Positions 1 to 10,681 of a DNA stretch of 64,000 nt are shown one piece after another (position 1 is the first letter of the stretch; each line of letters opens with the position of its first letter). This DNA is from Lathyrus oleraceus (lineage: Eukaryota > Streptophyta > Magnoliopsida > Fabales > Fabaceae). The position numbers were made by a program, and so were the translations under genes. The notes beneath the pieces are model-generated. The model made no database searches. It saw only the letters and a list, made by a program, of their open reading frames with translations, and was not told where the DNA came from. The stretch is from assembly GCF_024323335.1 (NCBI RefSeq), contig NC_066583.1:359792377-359856376 (forward strand), read 5' to 3'.

Positions 1-867
1 TGCGACAATGCTGAGGAAAGCGGTAAAGTACCGGGATATCAATCCACCAACCACTGAATCTACCACAAGGAGAACAACCATGCTGGGGAGATTACTGCTG
101 GAGAAGAAACTGAGTCTTCAACAACCACCTCTGCTTGGGGAATAACCCCAACAACAACGCTGCTTATGGAACAAACCCAACAGCAAAGCGGGAGAAAGAG
201 GATACAACCAAATGCCAGGAATATGGACCAATGTCTTACCTGTTGGGAATCATGCCACCCTTGGGAGAGCACTGAGGAATTCCTGAGTATCCTTTCATCA
301 TGGTGAATATTCACTTTGTTTAAAACAACAATTTGAAAAATTCTTTGTTTAAGACAATGACATTTTATCAATTAAAACATGCAGAACATTTATTGAATTG
401 AAACAAATAGGAGTGCAAATAATTGGATAAAGCTCAAATTTATTTGATGGAATGGTAGCCTGCAAATGGCAAGACTCCATAGATCTATACAAATTTGAAA
501 TCAGTGATATATATTGGAAGAGGACTACATTGAACATAATGATCCTTTCTCTACCAATTCGAATCTCGATGTATGCGAAGCTTCAGTCGACGACGAATCG
601 AGAACTTCTGACGAAAAGACGGCTGCGGAACAGAAAGTCTTGTCAGGATGCAGTTACTTGCCAAATCCCTAATTTTTGCCTAGATTGCCCCAGGGTGAGG
701 TACTCAATCTAGCGGGATGCAAATATACTTTTTTTTTCAAGTCTCTAATTTTCGCCTGGATCACCCTTTCGGGTTCTCCACCGAGACGCTCATTTTTGCC
801 TAAGCCGCCCTTTCGGGTTTTCAACTTAGCGAGCTATTCTGTTTTTCATTTGCATATACTTTTTTTT
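1..867 (-). other. 3' untranslated region of the Ogre-type element
   Basis: This stretch follows the pol stop codon (868-870) and lies upstream of the unseen 3' LTR. I see no coding domain. It holds short degenerate repeats next to pol and, at about 84-145, plus-strand words such as TGCTGGGGA that also occur repeatedly in the 3'UTR of the second element. Hypervariable, repeat-rich 3'UTRs are known for Ogre/Tat elements. Confidence 0.7.
640..860 (-). repeat. Degenerate tandem motif just after pol
   Basis: Three to four loose copies of a motif read on the plus strand as CCTAATTTTTGCCTGGATCG, followed by CCCTTTCGGGTTTTCAA and GCGGG. The same motif is repeated at 20225-20440, directly after pol of the second element, so it belongs to this retroelement family and was not assembled by chance here. 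Confidence 0.6.
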
Positions 868-3800
868 TTAGGAAAAGTATTTCTTGACTGCATCTGAATT
901 CACAGGACGAGTGAAATCCTCCCCATCCATTGTTGTAAGCATCAAAGCACCGCCTGAAAAGGCTCTCTTGACAACATATGGACCCTCATAGTTTGGAGTT
1001 CACTTGCCCCTGGAATCGGGCACGAAAGATAAGACTTTCTTGAGCACAAGGTCTCCTTCTTGGAACACACGAGGCTTGACCTTCTTATCGAATGCTTTCT
1101 TCATTCTCTGCTGATATAACTGACCATGACACATGGCCGTTAATCGCTTCTCCTCAATCAAATTCAGCTGGTCATAACGACTCTGAATCCATTCAGCATC
1201 AGTCAACTTGGCTTCCATCAAGACTCTCATTGATGGGATCTCCACCTCTACTGGGAGAACAGCTTCCATGCCGTAAACAAGAGAGAAAGGGGATGCCCAT
1301 GTTGAAGTGCGTATAGATGTACGATATCCATGTAAAGCAAATGGCAGCATCTCATGCCAATCTTTGTACGTGACTGTCATCTTCTGGATGATCTTCTTGA
1401 TATTCTTGTTAGCAGCTTCAACAGCCCCATTCATCTTGGGTCTGTAGGGAGAGGAATTATGGTGTGCAATCTTGAATTCAGCGCACAACTCATCCATCAT
1501 CTTATTATTCAGATTAGATCCATTATCAGTAATGATCTTATCTGGCACACCATAACGGCAAATCAGCTGGTTCTTGATAAACTTCACAACCACCTGTCTG
1601 GTCACATTCGCATACGAAGCGGCCTTAACCCATTTGGTAAAGTAGTCAATTGCTACGAGAATAAACCTGTGTCCGTTGGACGCCTTCGGTTCAATCATGC
1701 CGATCATGTCAATTCCCCACATAGAGAAAGGCCATGGTGATGAAATCACATTCAGAAGTTTCGGAGGGATATGAATCTTGTCCGCGTAAATCTGACACTT
1801 GTGGCATTTCTTCACATATTTGCAGCAGTCAGACTCCATTGTCAGCCAATAGTAGCCTGCTCTCAACATCTTTCTAGCCATGGCATGTCCATTGGAATGA
1901 GTACCAAATGAACCCTCATGGACCTCAGTCATCAACAGGTTTGCTTCGTGTCTATCCACGCATCTGAGCAAAACCATGTCAAAATTTCTTTTGTACAGCA
2001 CTTCACCGCTGAGGTAGAAACTGCCTGACAACCTTCTCAAAGTTTTCCTATCTTTGACAGATGCCCCAGGCGGGTAGACCTGGTTCTGGAGGAAATTCTT
2101 GATATCAAAATACCAAGGCTTGTCATCATTCACTTCTTCAACTGCAAATACGTGAGTTGGTCTATCCAAGCGCATCACGGCAATATTGGGGACTTCATTC
2201 CAATACTTGACAACAATTATGGAAGTGAGCGTTGCAAGAGCATCTGCCATCCGATTATCCTCTCGAGGAATATGATGAAAGTCAACTTCTGTAAAGAATG
2301 TTGAAATCCTTCTTGCATAATCTCTGTATGGAATGAGACTTGGCTGATTCGTCTCCCATTCACCCTTGATCTGATTGACAACCAGGGCCGAATCACCATA
2401 CACATCAAGATGCTTGATTCTCAAATCAATACATTCTTCAAGTCCCATAATACAGGCCTCGTACTCTGCCATATTATTCGTGCATTTGAAAGTTAGCTTT
2501 GTTGTAAGCGGAATATGCGTACCATGAGGAGTAATGATTACTGCCCCAATTCCATTTCCGTACTGATTTACAGCGCCATCAAACACCATCGTCCATCTGG
2601 AACCAGGTTCCGGACCTTCATCAAGTGTAGGCTCATCACAATCTTTCATTTTCAAATACAGAATTTCCTCATCTGGGAAGTCATACTGAACTGACTGATG
2701 ATCTTCAATCGGCTGGTGCGCTAGATGGTCAGCCAAGATACTACCTTTGATAGCTTTCTGAGCTCGATACTCAATATCATACTCAGATAACAACATCTGC
2801 CAACGGGCAATCCTCCCAGTTAAAGCAGGCTTCTCGAAGATATACTTAATTGGATCCATTCTGGATATCAACCAAGTTGTATGATTTATCATGTACTGGC
2901 GCAAACGCTTAGCGGCCCAAGCTAAAGCACAACACGTCTTCTCAAGCATAAAGTACCGAGACTCACAATCAGTAAACTTCTTACTGAGGTAGTATATAGC
3001 AGATTCTTTCTTCCCTGATTCATCTCGTTGACCGAGGACACAACCCATCGAGTCTTCAAGCACAGTCAAATATATGATCAGAGGTCTTCCTTCCACAGGC
3101 GGAGACAAAATCGGAGGTTCGGACAGATATTCCTTGATACTGTCGAAAGCCTTCTGGCAATCCTCGGTCCAATCATGAGACTGGTCTTTCCGGAGGAGCT
3201 TGAATATCGGCGCACATGTGGCAGTCATGTGGGATATAAATCTGGAAATGTAATTCAAGCGGCCAAGAAAACCTCGGACTTGCTTCTCAGTTTTGGGTGC
3301 AGGCATCTCTTGTATTGCTTTGACCTTTGCAGGATCAACTTCAATACCTCTCTCGCTTACCACAAAACCCAACAACTTGCCGGAACGGACTCCAAATGTA
3401 CATTTGTTCGGATTTAGGCAAAGTCTAAACTTCCTCAGACGTTGAAAAAGCTTCAACAAATGCTCAATATGCTCATCTTCCGTTCGGGACTTAGCAATCA
3501 TATCATCAACATAGACCTCTATCTCCTTGTGCATCATATCATGAAACAAGGTAGTCATAGCTCTTTGATACGTGGCTCCGGCGTTCTTCAAACCGAAGGG
3601 CATCACTTGATAACAGAATGTTCCCCAAGGTGTGATGAATGTTGTCTTCTCCATATCTTCGGGTGCCATTTTGATTTGATTATATCCGGAAAATCCGTCC
3701 ATAAACGAAAAGACTTTGAATTTAGCTGTATTATCTACCAACATATCTATGTGTGGTAGAGGAAAATCATCTTACGGACTAGCCTTATTCAAATCTCTGT

Positions 3801-4330
3801 AATCAACGCACATACGGACTTTTCCGTCCTTCTTAGGAACAGGCACAATATTGGTCACCCATTGAGGATATGTAGAAGTCACCAGAAACCCCGCATCAAT
3901 TTGCTTCTGAACTTCCTCTTTGATCTTCACTGCCATATCTGGATGAGTTCTTCTGAGCTTCTGCTTCACTGGCACGCACTCAGGCTTCAAAGGCAGGAAA
4001 TGTTGCACAATATCTGTATCTAGACCCGGCATGTCTTCATATGACCAAGCGAAGATATCGGAATATTCTCGTAGCAACTCAATCAGATCCTTTTTGACAG
4101 ACTCTTCAAGAAGTGCCCCAATTTTCACCATACGAACACAATCCTCAGACCCCAAGTTGACTGTTTCCAGATCTTCCAGGTGCGGCTGAATGATCTTCTT
4201 CTCGTGCTCAAGGAGACGGGTAATCTCATCAGGAATTCCTTCAACATCATCTTCCTCTGCCTCGAATACAGGGAATTCAAAATTGGGAGATGGCGTTGGA
4301 TCATTATGTTCAATGGGTTTTAAGATCAAC
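868..4330 (-). pseudogene. Ogre-type pol exon 2: RT, degenerate RNase H, second RNase H, integrase
   Basis: Polyprotein segment that copies element RNA into DNA and integrates it. In order: an N-terminal linker; reverse transcriptase with the VDYRDLN, FMDGFSGYNQI and YVDD motifs (YVDD near 3502-3513); a retroelement RNase H-like region (about 2860-3080) whose usual TDAS block reads LTVLEDS; a second, archaeal-like RNase H (about 2220-2610) with FDGAVN, NNMAEYEA, GDSALVVNQ and ADALA; then integrase with an HHCC zinc site, WGIDMIG, ITDNGSN and NGAVEAANK. Two in-frame nonsense codons break it: TAA at 3772-3774, where the second element has Lys, and TGA at 1000-1002, where the second element has Trp. 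The original stop is TAA at 868-870. It is decayed but nearly full length. The start is set by the inferred splice acceptor, not by an ATG. Confidence 0.9.
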
Positions 4331-4601
4331 CTGCATAATGATTTTGGTTAATGAGAAATTTTAGAATTTAAACAAGCAAATCATTATGCAGATGAAAAAC
4401 TGTTTGCTTTTATTCTTGTTTTTTTTGGTTTTTTGTGATCACTGATTTCATGCAAAAAGCGAAAAGTGAAAACAAAAGGAAAAACAAATGTTTAGCAATG
4501 CATTAATTGAATGAAAACATCATTGTATTAAATGCTGCCAACAATGTCATCACTTCTCCTTTTGGCATGGGAGAAGGGTTTTAAACAAAGTGAACAATTA
4601 C
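4331..4601 (-). other. Intron between protease and RT (271 nt)
   Basis: On the minus strand the donor is GA^GTAATT and the acceptor TTATGCAG^GTTG. Removing 4331-4601 puts the protease frame (phase 2) directly in frame with the RT frame. Unspliced RNA stops at a TAA formed by the donor itself (4598-4600). The second element has the same arrangement at 23918-24163. A pol intron at this place is established for Ogre. The exact boundaries here are inferred from sequence and frame only. Confidence 0.8.
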
Positions 4602-6145
4602 TCTGATCTATGGATGACTGTAGGAACATCTACAGCGACCCAATTGTGGCAGACACCACCAGGAATGACGAAATTGTTCATGTCTTCTGCATCCTCTTCT
4701 AAGATAGCAGCAGCTTCTTCTTCGGGTTGATCGTCGTGGATGAATCCTCCACTCTTGAACAGACCTTGCTCATTATATGCCCCAGACGAATAGCCAATGC
4801 CAGCCCGGGATCTATTGTCTTCAAGCTCAATCACCTTCCCTAAACCAGCTACTGCACCACATTCAATGGCCAGTTTTGCATCACGGTAGGAAGTAAATGA
4901 AAGAGCCTTCTTCTCGATTGGTTCATCAATAGATAAAGCTTGGAAAGGAGTTCCAACTTCATCCTCAGCGTCAATGTACGAGAAAGAAGACAAGTGGCTA
5001 ACCAGGAGAGCTTTTTCTCCCCCTACCACAACCAGTTTCTTGTTCTTGACAAATTTCAGCTTCTGGTGTAGGGTGGATGTCACGGCGCCAGCCTCGTGAA
5101 TCCATGGTCTGCCTAGGAGACAGCTATAAGATGGGTGGATGTCCATTACCTGGAAGGTAACCTGGAAATCACTTGGTCCAATTTTGATTGGGAGATCAAC
5201 TTCCCCAATCACGGTCTTGCGCGACCCATCAAATGCTTTCACAACAACACCACTCTGCCTCATGGGAGGACCTTGATATGACAACTTGGAGAGTGTGGAT
5301 TTTGGCAATACATTCAAGGATGATCCAGTGTCCACCAGCACGTTGGACATGGCATCAGATTTGCAGTTCAAGGATATGTGTAAAGCCATGTTGTGGTCTC
5401 TTCCCTCCTCAGGGAGATCAACGTCACAAAAACTCAAAGTGTTGCAAGCAGTAATGTTTGCAACAATACTATCAAACTGCTCGATCGTGACGTCGTGATC
5501 AACATACGCCAAATCCAAAACCTTCTGCAGAGCCTCCCTATGGGGTTCTGAATTCAACAGCAAAGATAGAACGGAAATTTTGGATGGCGTTTGTAGAAGC
5601 TGGTCTACAACATTGTACTCACTCTTCTTGATGAGCCTCAGCATCTCATCAGATTCTTCATTCATAATGCCACTAGGGCCACCTGAAGAAGTAGGAGCCT
5701 TTTGTACAGAGGATGAGGGTCTGGCAACATCAAGTGCCGGATTCTGAATATTAACAGCAGTCCCAACCGGACGCTCAGCGGCATCAGAAACGGCAGGAGC
5801 CTTGGGCTTAGGTGCAGAAAACACGCGACCACTACGGGTCAACCTGCTCACGTCGGCAATGTTGGTGACAGACGTTGAAGGCAAAGGCACTTCTACCCCA
5901 TCTTGCACAGCAACAGGGTTATATCTGAATGGCACAGCTTTGTCTGAAGAGTAAGGCACAGGGCCTGCAGGCTTAATGACCAATGAATGAGAAACCTTCG
6001 GCTTGCTGCTATCATAGCGAATAACAACAGGCTCGGGCAATTTGAACACTGGTGATATAACATTCACCTCGGGTTCATCTTCATCCACATTGCGATTCTG
6101 GAGAATCTCAATGGTACCCTCATCCAGCAATTCTTGGAGTTCTCT
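4602..6145 (-). pseudogene. Ogre-type aspartic protease region of gag-pol
   Basis: Codes for the retroelement protease that cleaves the polyprotein. The active-site block VDTGSSLNVLP is present (about 5295-5335), followed by the flap region and by CLLGRPWIHEAGAVTSTLHQ, typical of Tat-lineage proteases. The first half is a proline-rich linker. The C-terminal part is acidic and leads to the splice donor. The frame is open from 6145 to the intron but is cut off from gag by a TGA at 6146-6148, so it is broken as part of gag-pol although the domain itself looks complete. Confidence 0.85.
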
Positions 6146-7911
6146 TCATACCTGATTGCAACCCAAACGGTTGACCGAGCAGATGCGGCACTTATCATGG
6201 TCATGCTCCATGTGGCTGTACTGACACAGCAACCGATGTAATTCGACCAGCGACTGTCTAATATGGCTTACATATTTGACCTTGTATTTGCCAGGACATC
6301 CCTGGACCATATTCACAGATTTCCCATGCGCGGGCAATGGGTTCTTGGTGACATTCGGGCCTGAATCTTCGAAGCTCAAAATTCCACATCTCATAAGGTC
6401 TTGAACCTTAGTCTTGAGTGGATAGCAATTCTCAATATTATGACCCGGAGCACCAGAATGATAAACGCAGTGCTGGTCTGGTTTATACCACCATTGGGGA
6501 TTTGCAGGCACGGCAGGAGGATCCCGAGGAGAAACCAACTTCCTCTCCAACAAGGAAGGATAAAGCTCTGCATATGACATAGGAATTGGATCGAAGCTGA
6601 TCTTCTTCCTATCATAATTCAAATTAGCTTGGTTGGTTGTACTTCCACGAGGCTGATAAGCCTGTTGCTGTGGACGCTGTTGCTGATACTGAGGTTGTTG
6701 CTGTTGATGCTGATGTTGAGGTTGCTGATACGGAGCACTGTCTCTGAATACAGGTGCTATATGAGCCACCTGGTGCTGATTGCTATTGCGCCGGGCAGGC
6801 TTCCTCTGAACAGAGGGTCTTCTGGGCTTAGTATGGGATTGCACAGCATGTGCCTCCCCATCTTTCTTCTTAAACGCCCCATACCGTTTAGAAGAAGAGC
6901 TCTCATCCTTGGCTAACCGTCCTTCACGGACACCTTCCTCGAGACGCATCCCCATGTTCACCATCTCGGTGAAATCAGAGGGAGCGCTTGCTACCATCCG
7001 CTCGTAATAAAATGAGCTAAGAGTCTTTAAGAAGATCTTAGTCATCTCTTTCTCCTTCAGCAGTTGAGTAATTTGAGCAGCCAGCTCTCGCCACCTCTGG
7101 GCGTACTCCTTGAAAGTTTCCTTTTCCTTCTGGGACATGGCCCTGAGCTGATCACGGTCAGGAGCCATATCAACATTATATTTATATTGCTTGACGAAGG
7201 CTTCGCCAAGATCGTTGAAGGATCGGATATTAGCACTGTCCAAACTCATGTACCATCTGAGTGCAGCACCGGACAGACTGTCCTGAAAATAATGGATCAA
7301 CAGCTGATCATTATCTGTTTGGGTTGACATTTTCCTGGCGTACATGACCAGGTGAGCGAGTGGACAGGTGTTCCCTTTGTATTTTTCAAAGTCAGGTACT
7401 TTGAATTTAATCGGTATCTTGACCCTGGGAACTAAGCACAACTCGGCAGCAGACTTGCCGAAAAGATCTTTACCTCTGAGGGTCTTCAATTCCTTCCTCA
7501 GCTCAAGGAATTGGTCATTCATGGCGTCCATCTTCTCATTGACATCCGGGCCCTCAGACGGCTCGGAATGATAGATGGTGTCGTCTACCCTAGGCATGGT
7601 ATGCACGACAGGAGGAGCAGCAACAGGGACCGGGCTAGATGCCGGCATGTGAGCAAAAGTCGGAGCAGGGATATCCGGCATGAAACCCGGAGGCATACCC
7701 CAAGGGAACCCGGCTGGCATAGCATTGGGCACAAAATGAGCACTGGCGGCTGGCACAGTCGGAACCACAATCTCTGAGACAACTGTCCTCTGAACAGGAG
7801 TTACAGGCGGTTGAGCAGGCTGATTCTGAGCGGCAAGAATTTCTCCATCAAGGCGCCAAGTCTGGCGACCTCTTCTTTCAACTCTCTGTTCTCTTGCTCT
7901 AGCTGATCCAT
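6146..7911 (-). pseudogene. Ogre-type gag (capsid/nucleocapsid)
   Basis: Structural protein of the retroelement particle. It begins with a coiled-coil-like segment after an ATG at 7909-7911, then a proline/alanine-rich stretch, then the retrotransposon gag core (about 6900-7420, containing LSGAALRWYMSLDS and RWRELAAQI), a glutamine-rich stretch, and a zinc-binding site C-X2-H-X5-H-X4-C (CVYHSGAPGHNIENC, about 6430-6475). A one-base frame change near 7836-7846 separates the coiled-coil start from the rest, and a TGA at 6146-6148 ends the frame where it should continue into protease. Residues before the ATG (HRYYTRAN) resemble HRYGTRRN in the second element, so translation may begin further upstream. 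Confidence 0.85.
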
Positions 7912-8013
7912 TACTCTTGCAGAATTGGCTCGAGTATAGTACCGGTGAGTCAGCTTGTCTTTAAAACAAACGAAGAACACAGAGTCAGCACAAGAAGACC
8001 AGAAACAAGGTAC

Positions 8014-8208
8014 CTGCTTATGCAAAATGATGCGTGAAATGCTAATGCATATGCTTTATTTTATTTTCAAGGAACCCTTAGGGTATTATTTGCAATTTTG
8101 AACTTTTAAGCATTTAAATTTCATTATGGAAAATATATCATTCAATATAATCGATGAAGAAGTACAACATTTTTGATTCAATTACAAGGAGAAAAGGAAA
8201 ATAACATC
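8014..8208 (-). other. ORF1-gag spacer with acceptor-like end
   Basis: No gene. Read on the minus strand it is AT-rich and ends in ATAAGCAG^GTACC, which looks like a splice acceptor. The second element has ATAACAG^GTACC at the same place before gag, in the same reading phase. A GTAATTG donor-like word occurs near 8190. An intron here is an inference, not established for this copy. Confidence 0.4.
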
Positions 8209-9723
8209 TTATGGGTCCCTAATAGCTCGGGATGCTGGAAGACGAGAAGTGCACAGCTTCTTGATCTCTCTCTCATAGGCAGCTTCCATATCTGCTTTCT
8301 CCTTCGCAAGCTGATCATACTTCCTCCTCCAGAATTTGGAAGATTGAGGAAGCAAGGAAGTCCATGTATCATTGGGATCGTCGATTACCCGATGCTCGAG
8401 AAACTCAATCAGAGCGTCTTTCTCCTTAAGCTGTTGCAGCAATTCCTCTCTTTCACGGATCCAAGCACGTGAAAGGTCTTCTTCTCTCAACTCCTCTACA
8501 CGTTGGGCAGGGAGGGTTGAAGGCTCAGCCACATCCAACGGTGTAGGTCTCGGATGGTCATATGGCATCAAGTACACGGCAGCTCTCTGTCTGACCCAAG
8601 AGGTATATGGTTCCAAAGCAATGCAATTTTTCGGACCCAATTCGTTCCTACTCTTCTTGCAGATCTTGCGCCAAGCGCAGACAAATTTGGCTTTCAGGCC
8701 TTGGGGATCTTTATCCTCCTGAAAGAATACACCCTCTAACAGAATGTTATGAGGTTTATCCTTTAGGGGGAACCCAAGCTGACGACGTGCGAGAATAGGA
8801 TTGTAGCTGATCCCACCACATGTACCAAGAAGAGGCACATTAGGGAATTCACCATAATAGTCAATGATCTGAACAGTATCATACACGCGATCATACCAAG
8901 AGATATCATCATTAGTGAGAGACATGAGTCTCTGAGACCACCGTAGACATCCCTTGTTCTCCTTGAAGGCAAGAGTCTGCGGCAAGTGCGAAATAAACCA
9001 CTTGTACAGCAGAGGTAGACAGCAGACGATAACCCCTCCACCCTTCGCATTCCTCAGATGCAAAGAGACATAGGCATCACCCAACAAAGTCGGAACGGGG
9101 TTAAGAACCGAGAAGATCCTAATGGCGTTCATGTCCACGAATTTGTCGAAGTTGGGGAATAAGACCAATCCATAGATGAGCAATACAAATAAAGCCTCAA
9201 AGGCATCCTCACTCATGGCTTTCCTATAGATGGTAGCTTGAGCGACGAGGAAATCAGAAGGAAAACTCTGAATTCCACCTTTGGTAGTCAGATTAGCTTT
9301 AATCAAAGCTTCATCTATGTGCAACAAATCTGCAATCTCTCGAGCAGTCAGAATACTCTCTAAGCCACTGAACGGCACTTGATCCAGAATCGGAATCCCA
9401 ATAAGGTGAGAATACTCCTCCAAAGTAGGCAACAACTGGAAGTCCGGGAATGAGAAGCAGTGATACAGAGGATCGTAAAACTGAGCTAGAGTACTCATCA
9501 GTCCCTCATCAACCTGAGTAGTTAACAGAGGCAGAAGCTTCCCATAGCGAGCTTTGAAACCCAAGGGATCTAATACATAAGATGTCAGATTCCTTAACTC
9601 TTTCACATCGGGCTGTTTAAAGCTGTACTTCTTTGTATGCCTTTTTGGTCTTTCCATGTCTAAAAATTTTGCAAATAAACCCTTTAAGTTCCTTGAAAAT
9701 TTTCTTTTCTTTTTTGATGACAT
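8209..9723 (-). CDS. Ogre ORF1 protein, function unknown
   Basis: Uninterrupted 504-codon frame upstream of gag, in the position of ORF1 of legume Ogre elements. The start is the first true ATG in the frame (9721-9723); a second ATG lies 22 codons in, before RPKRHTKKYSF. The N-terminus is basic. The middle is a globular alpha-helical region with SFPDFQLLPTLEEYSHLIG and YDRVYDTVQIIDYYGEFPNVPLLG. The last 90 residues are charged and predicted coiled coil (EELLQQLKEKDALIEFLEHR). The family is common in plant retroelements and is annotated as a domain of unknown function (I believe DUF7745, not checked). No enzymatic motif is visible. It is notable that this frame survives while gag-pol next to it is broken. 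Confidence 0.8.
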   Translation of the reverse strand: MSSKKKRKFSRNLKGLFAKFLDMERPKRHTKKYSFKQPDVKELRNLTSYVLDPLGFKARYGKLLPLLTTQVDEGLMSTLAQFYDPLYHCFSFPDFQLLPTLEEYSHLIGIPILDQVPFSGLESILTAREIADLLHIDEALIKANLTTKGGIQSFPSDFLVAQATIYRKAMSEDAFEALFVLLIYGLVLFPNFDKFVDMNAIRIFSVLNPVPTLLGDAYVSLHLRNAKGGGVIVCCLPLLYKWFISHLPQTLAFKENKGCLRWSQRLMSLTNDDISWYDRVYDTVQIIDYYGEFPNVPLLGTCGGISYNPILARRQLGFPLKDKPHNILLEGVFFQEDKDPQGLKAKFVCAWRKICKKSRNELGPKNCIALEPYTSWVRQRAAVYLMPYDHPRPTPLDVAEPSTLPAQRVEELREEDLSRAWIREREELLQQLKEKDALIEFLEHRVIDDPNDTWTSLLPQSSKFWRRKYDQLAKEKADMEAAYEREIKKLCTSRLPASRAIRDP

Positions 9724-10655
9724 GAGGTGCAGATGAATGCATGAATGCAACAATCACACTCAAGGATCAAGCAAATCACACCAAACAAAGGTCGTGGGAA
9801 AGCTCATTGTATCCCCTAATATCAATCATCCATTTTGGTGGATTTAGGTCTTCACCTTATCGACACCCAAGTTCCATTGATATTAACGGTACATGAACCG
9901 GCTCTAACATCCTTAATATCAATCATCCATTTTGGCGGATTATGGTTTGCACCTTATCAACGCCCAAGTTCCATTGATATTAACGATGTTTGAACGACTC
10001 AACCACGAATCACGGGTTTGCTGAGAGTCACGAGCATGGAGTCTCGATTAAGAACCACCCAAAGGGAGTGTACTAGGGTTTAAACCTGCCAGACATGTTC
10101 TACCAGAGGTTCCCATAATCATTGTCCCATCTCTCGGATATTATCGGAGGAACGAATACTCGTATTCCAAAAATATTCTCAAGAGAGACTCTTATGAGTG
10201 TAGTATCGCGTAACAATCGCATCAGATCTTACATCTGAACGACCTCCGCACTACGTCCTAAAAATAGGCCAAGATGGGTTTGGTAAACTAAGGTCCTTGG
10301 CTTCTAAGGCACATGATTGAACGAATAATGCCTAACCACAAATAACTTGTGTGACATTATTAATCCAACATGACCTCCACCAAGTGAATGGACTCGCAAG
10401 TCAACTGGCTAAGGAATACTCCAGACCAGTCAACAAGACTACGCCATTCTCCTATCCTAGAGTGCACTCGAGTTCGGGTATAGAGTTCATCTCACAGAGA
10501 TCACCAAAGCAAACAGCAATTGTATATCAAGCAATTCAAACATTACAATCAATACAGTAATCCCAAATTGTACAAAAATATGTCAAATAACACATAAACA
10601 AATATCATACAACAAGGGTGAAAAGTAGGCAATACCACCAGGGAAGGTCTAATGT
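9724..10655 (-). other. 5' leader of the Ogre-type element
   Basis: Non-coding stretch between PBS and ORF1. It contains the 96-bp direct repeat listed separately. No ORF of note is seen on either strand. Long leaders are normal in this lineage. Confidence 0.65.
9818..9995 (-). repeat. Two 96-bp direct repeats bounded by inverted 10-mers
   Basis: Copies start near 9818 and 9914. Each begins TAATATCAAT and ends ATTGATATTA about 75 bases later, so each unit can fold on itself. The interior (CATCCATTTTGG, CACCTTATC, CCCAAGTTCC) is shared with a few changes. Confidence 0.75.
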
Positions 10656-10676
10656 TATTCCCTAGCAGAGTCGCCA
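10656..10676 (-). promoter_or_regulatory. Primer binding site, tRNA-Arg type
   Basis: The minus strand reads TGGCGACTCTGCTAGGGAAT, five bases inside the LTR end. TGG matches the CCA end of a tRNA. Ogre elements are known to use a tRNA-Arg primer. The equivalent site of the second element has G where this one has A in CTGCTAGGGA. Confidence 0.8.
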
Positions 10677-10681
10677 CTTTC

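Noticed and set aside
1354..1740. Plus-strand frames opposite the integrase and RT genes (also 20929-21408 and 22858-23337)
   Set aside because: Shadows of the minus-strand pol frames; no independent support.
9754..9783. Longer ORF1 start at 9753
   Set aside because: The codon at 9751-9753 is TTG. The first ATG in frame is at 9721-9723.
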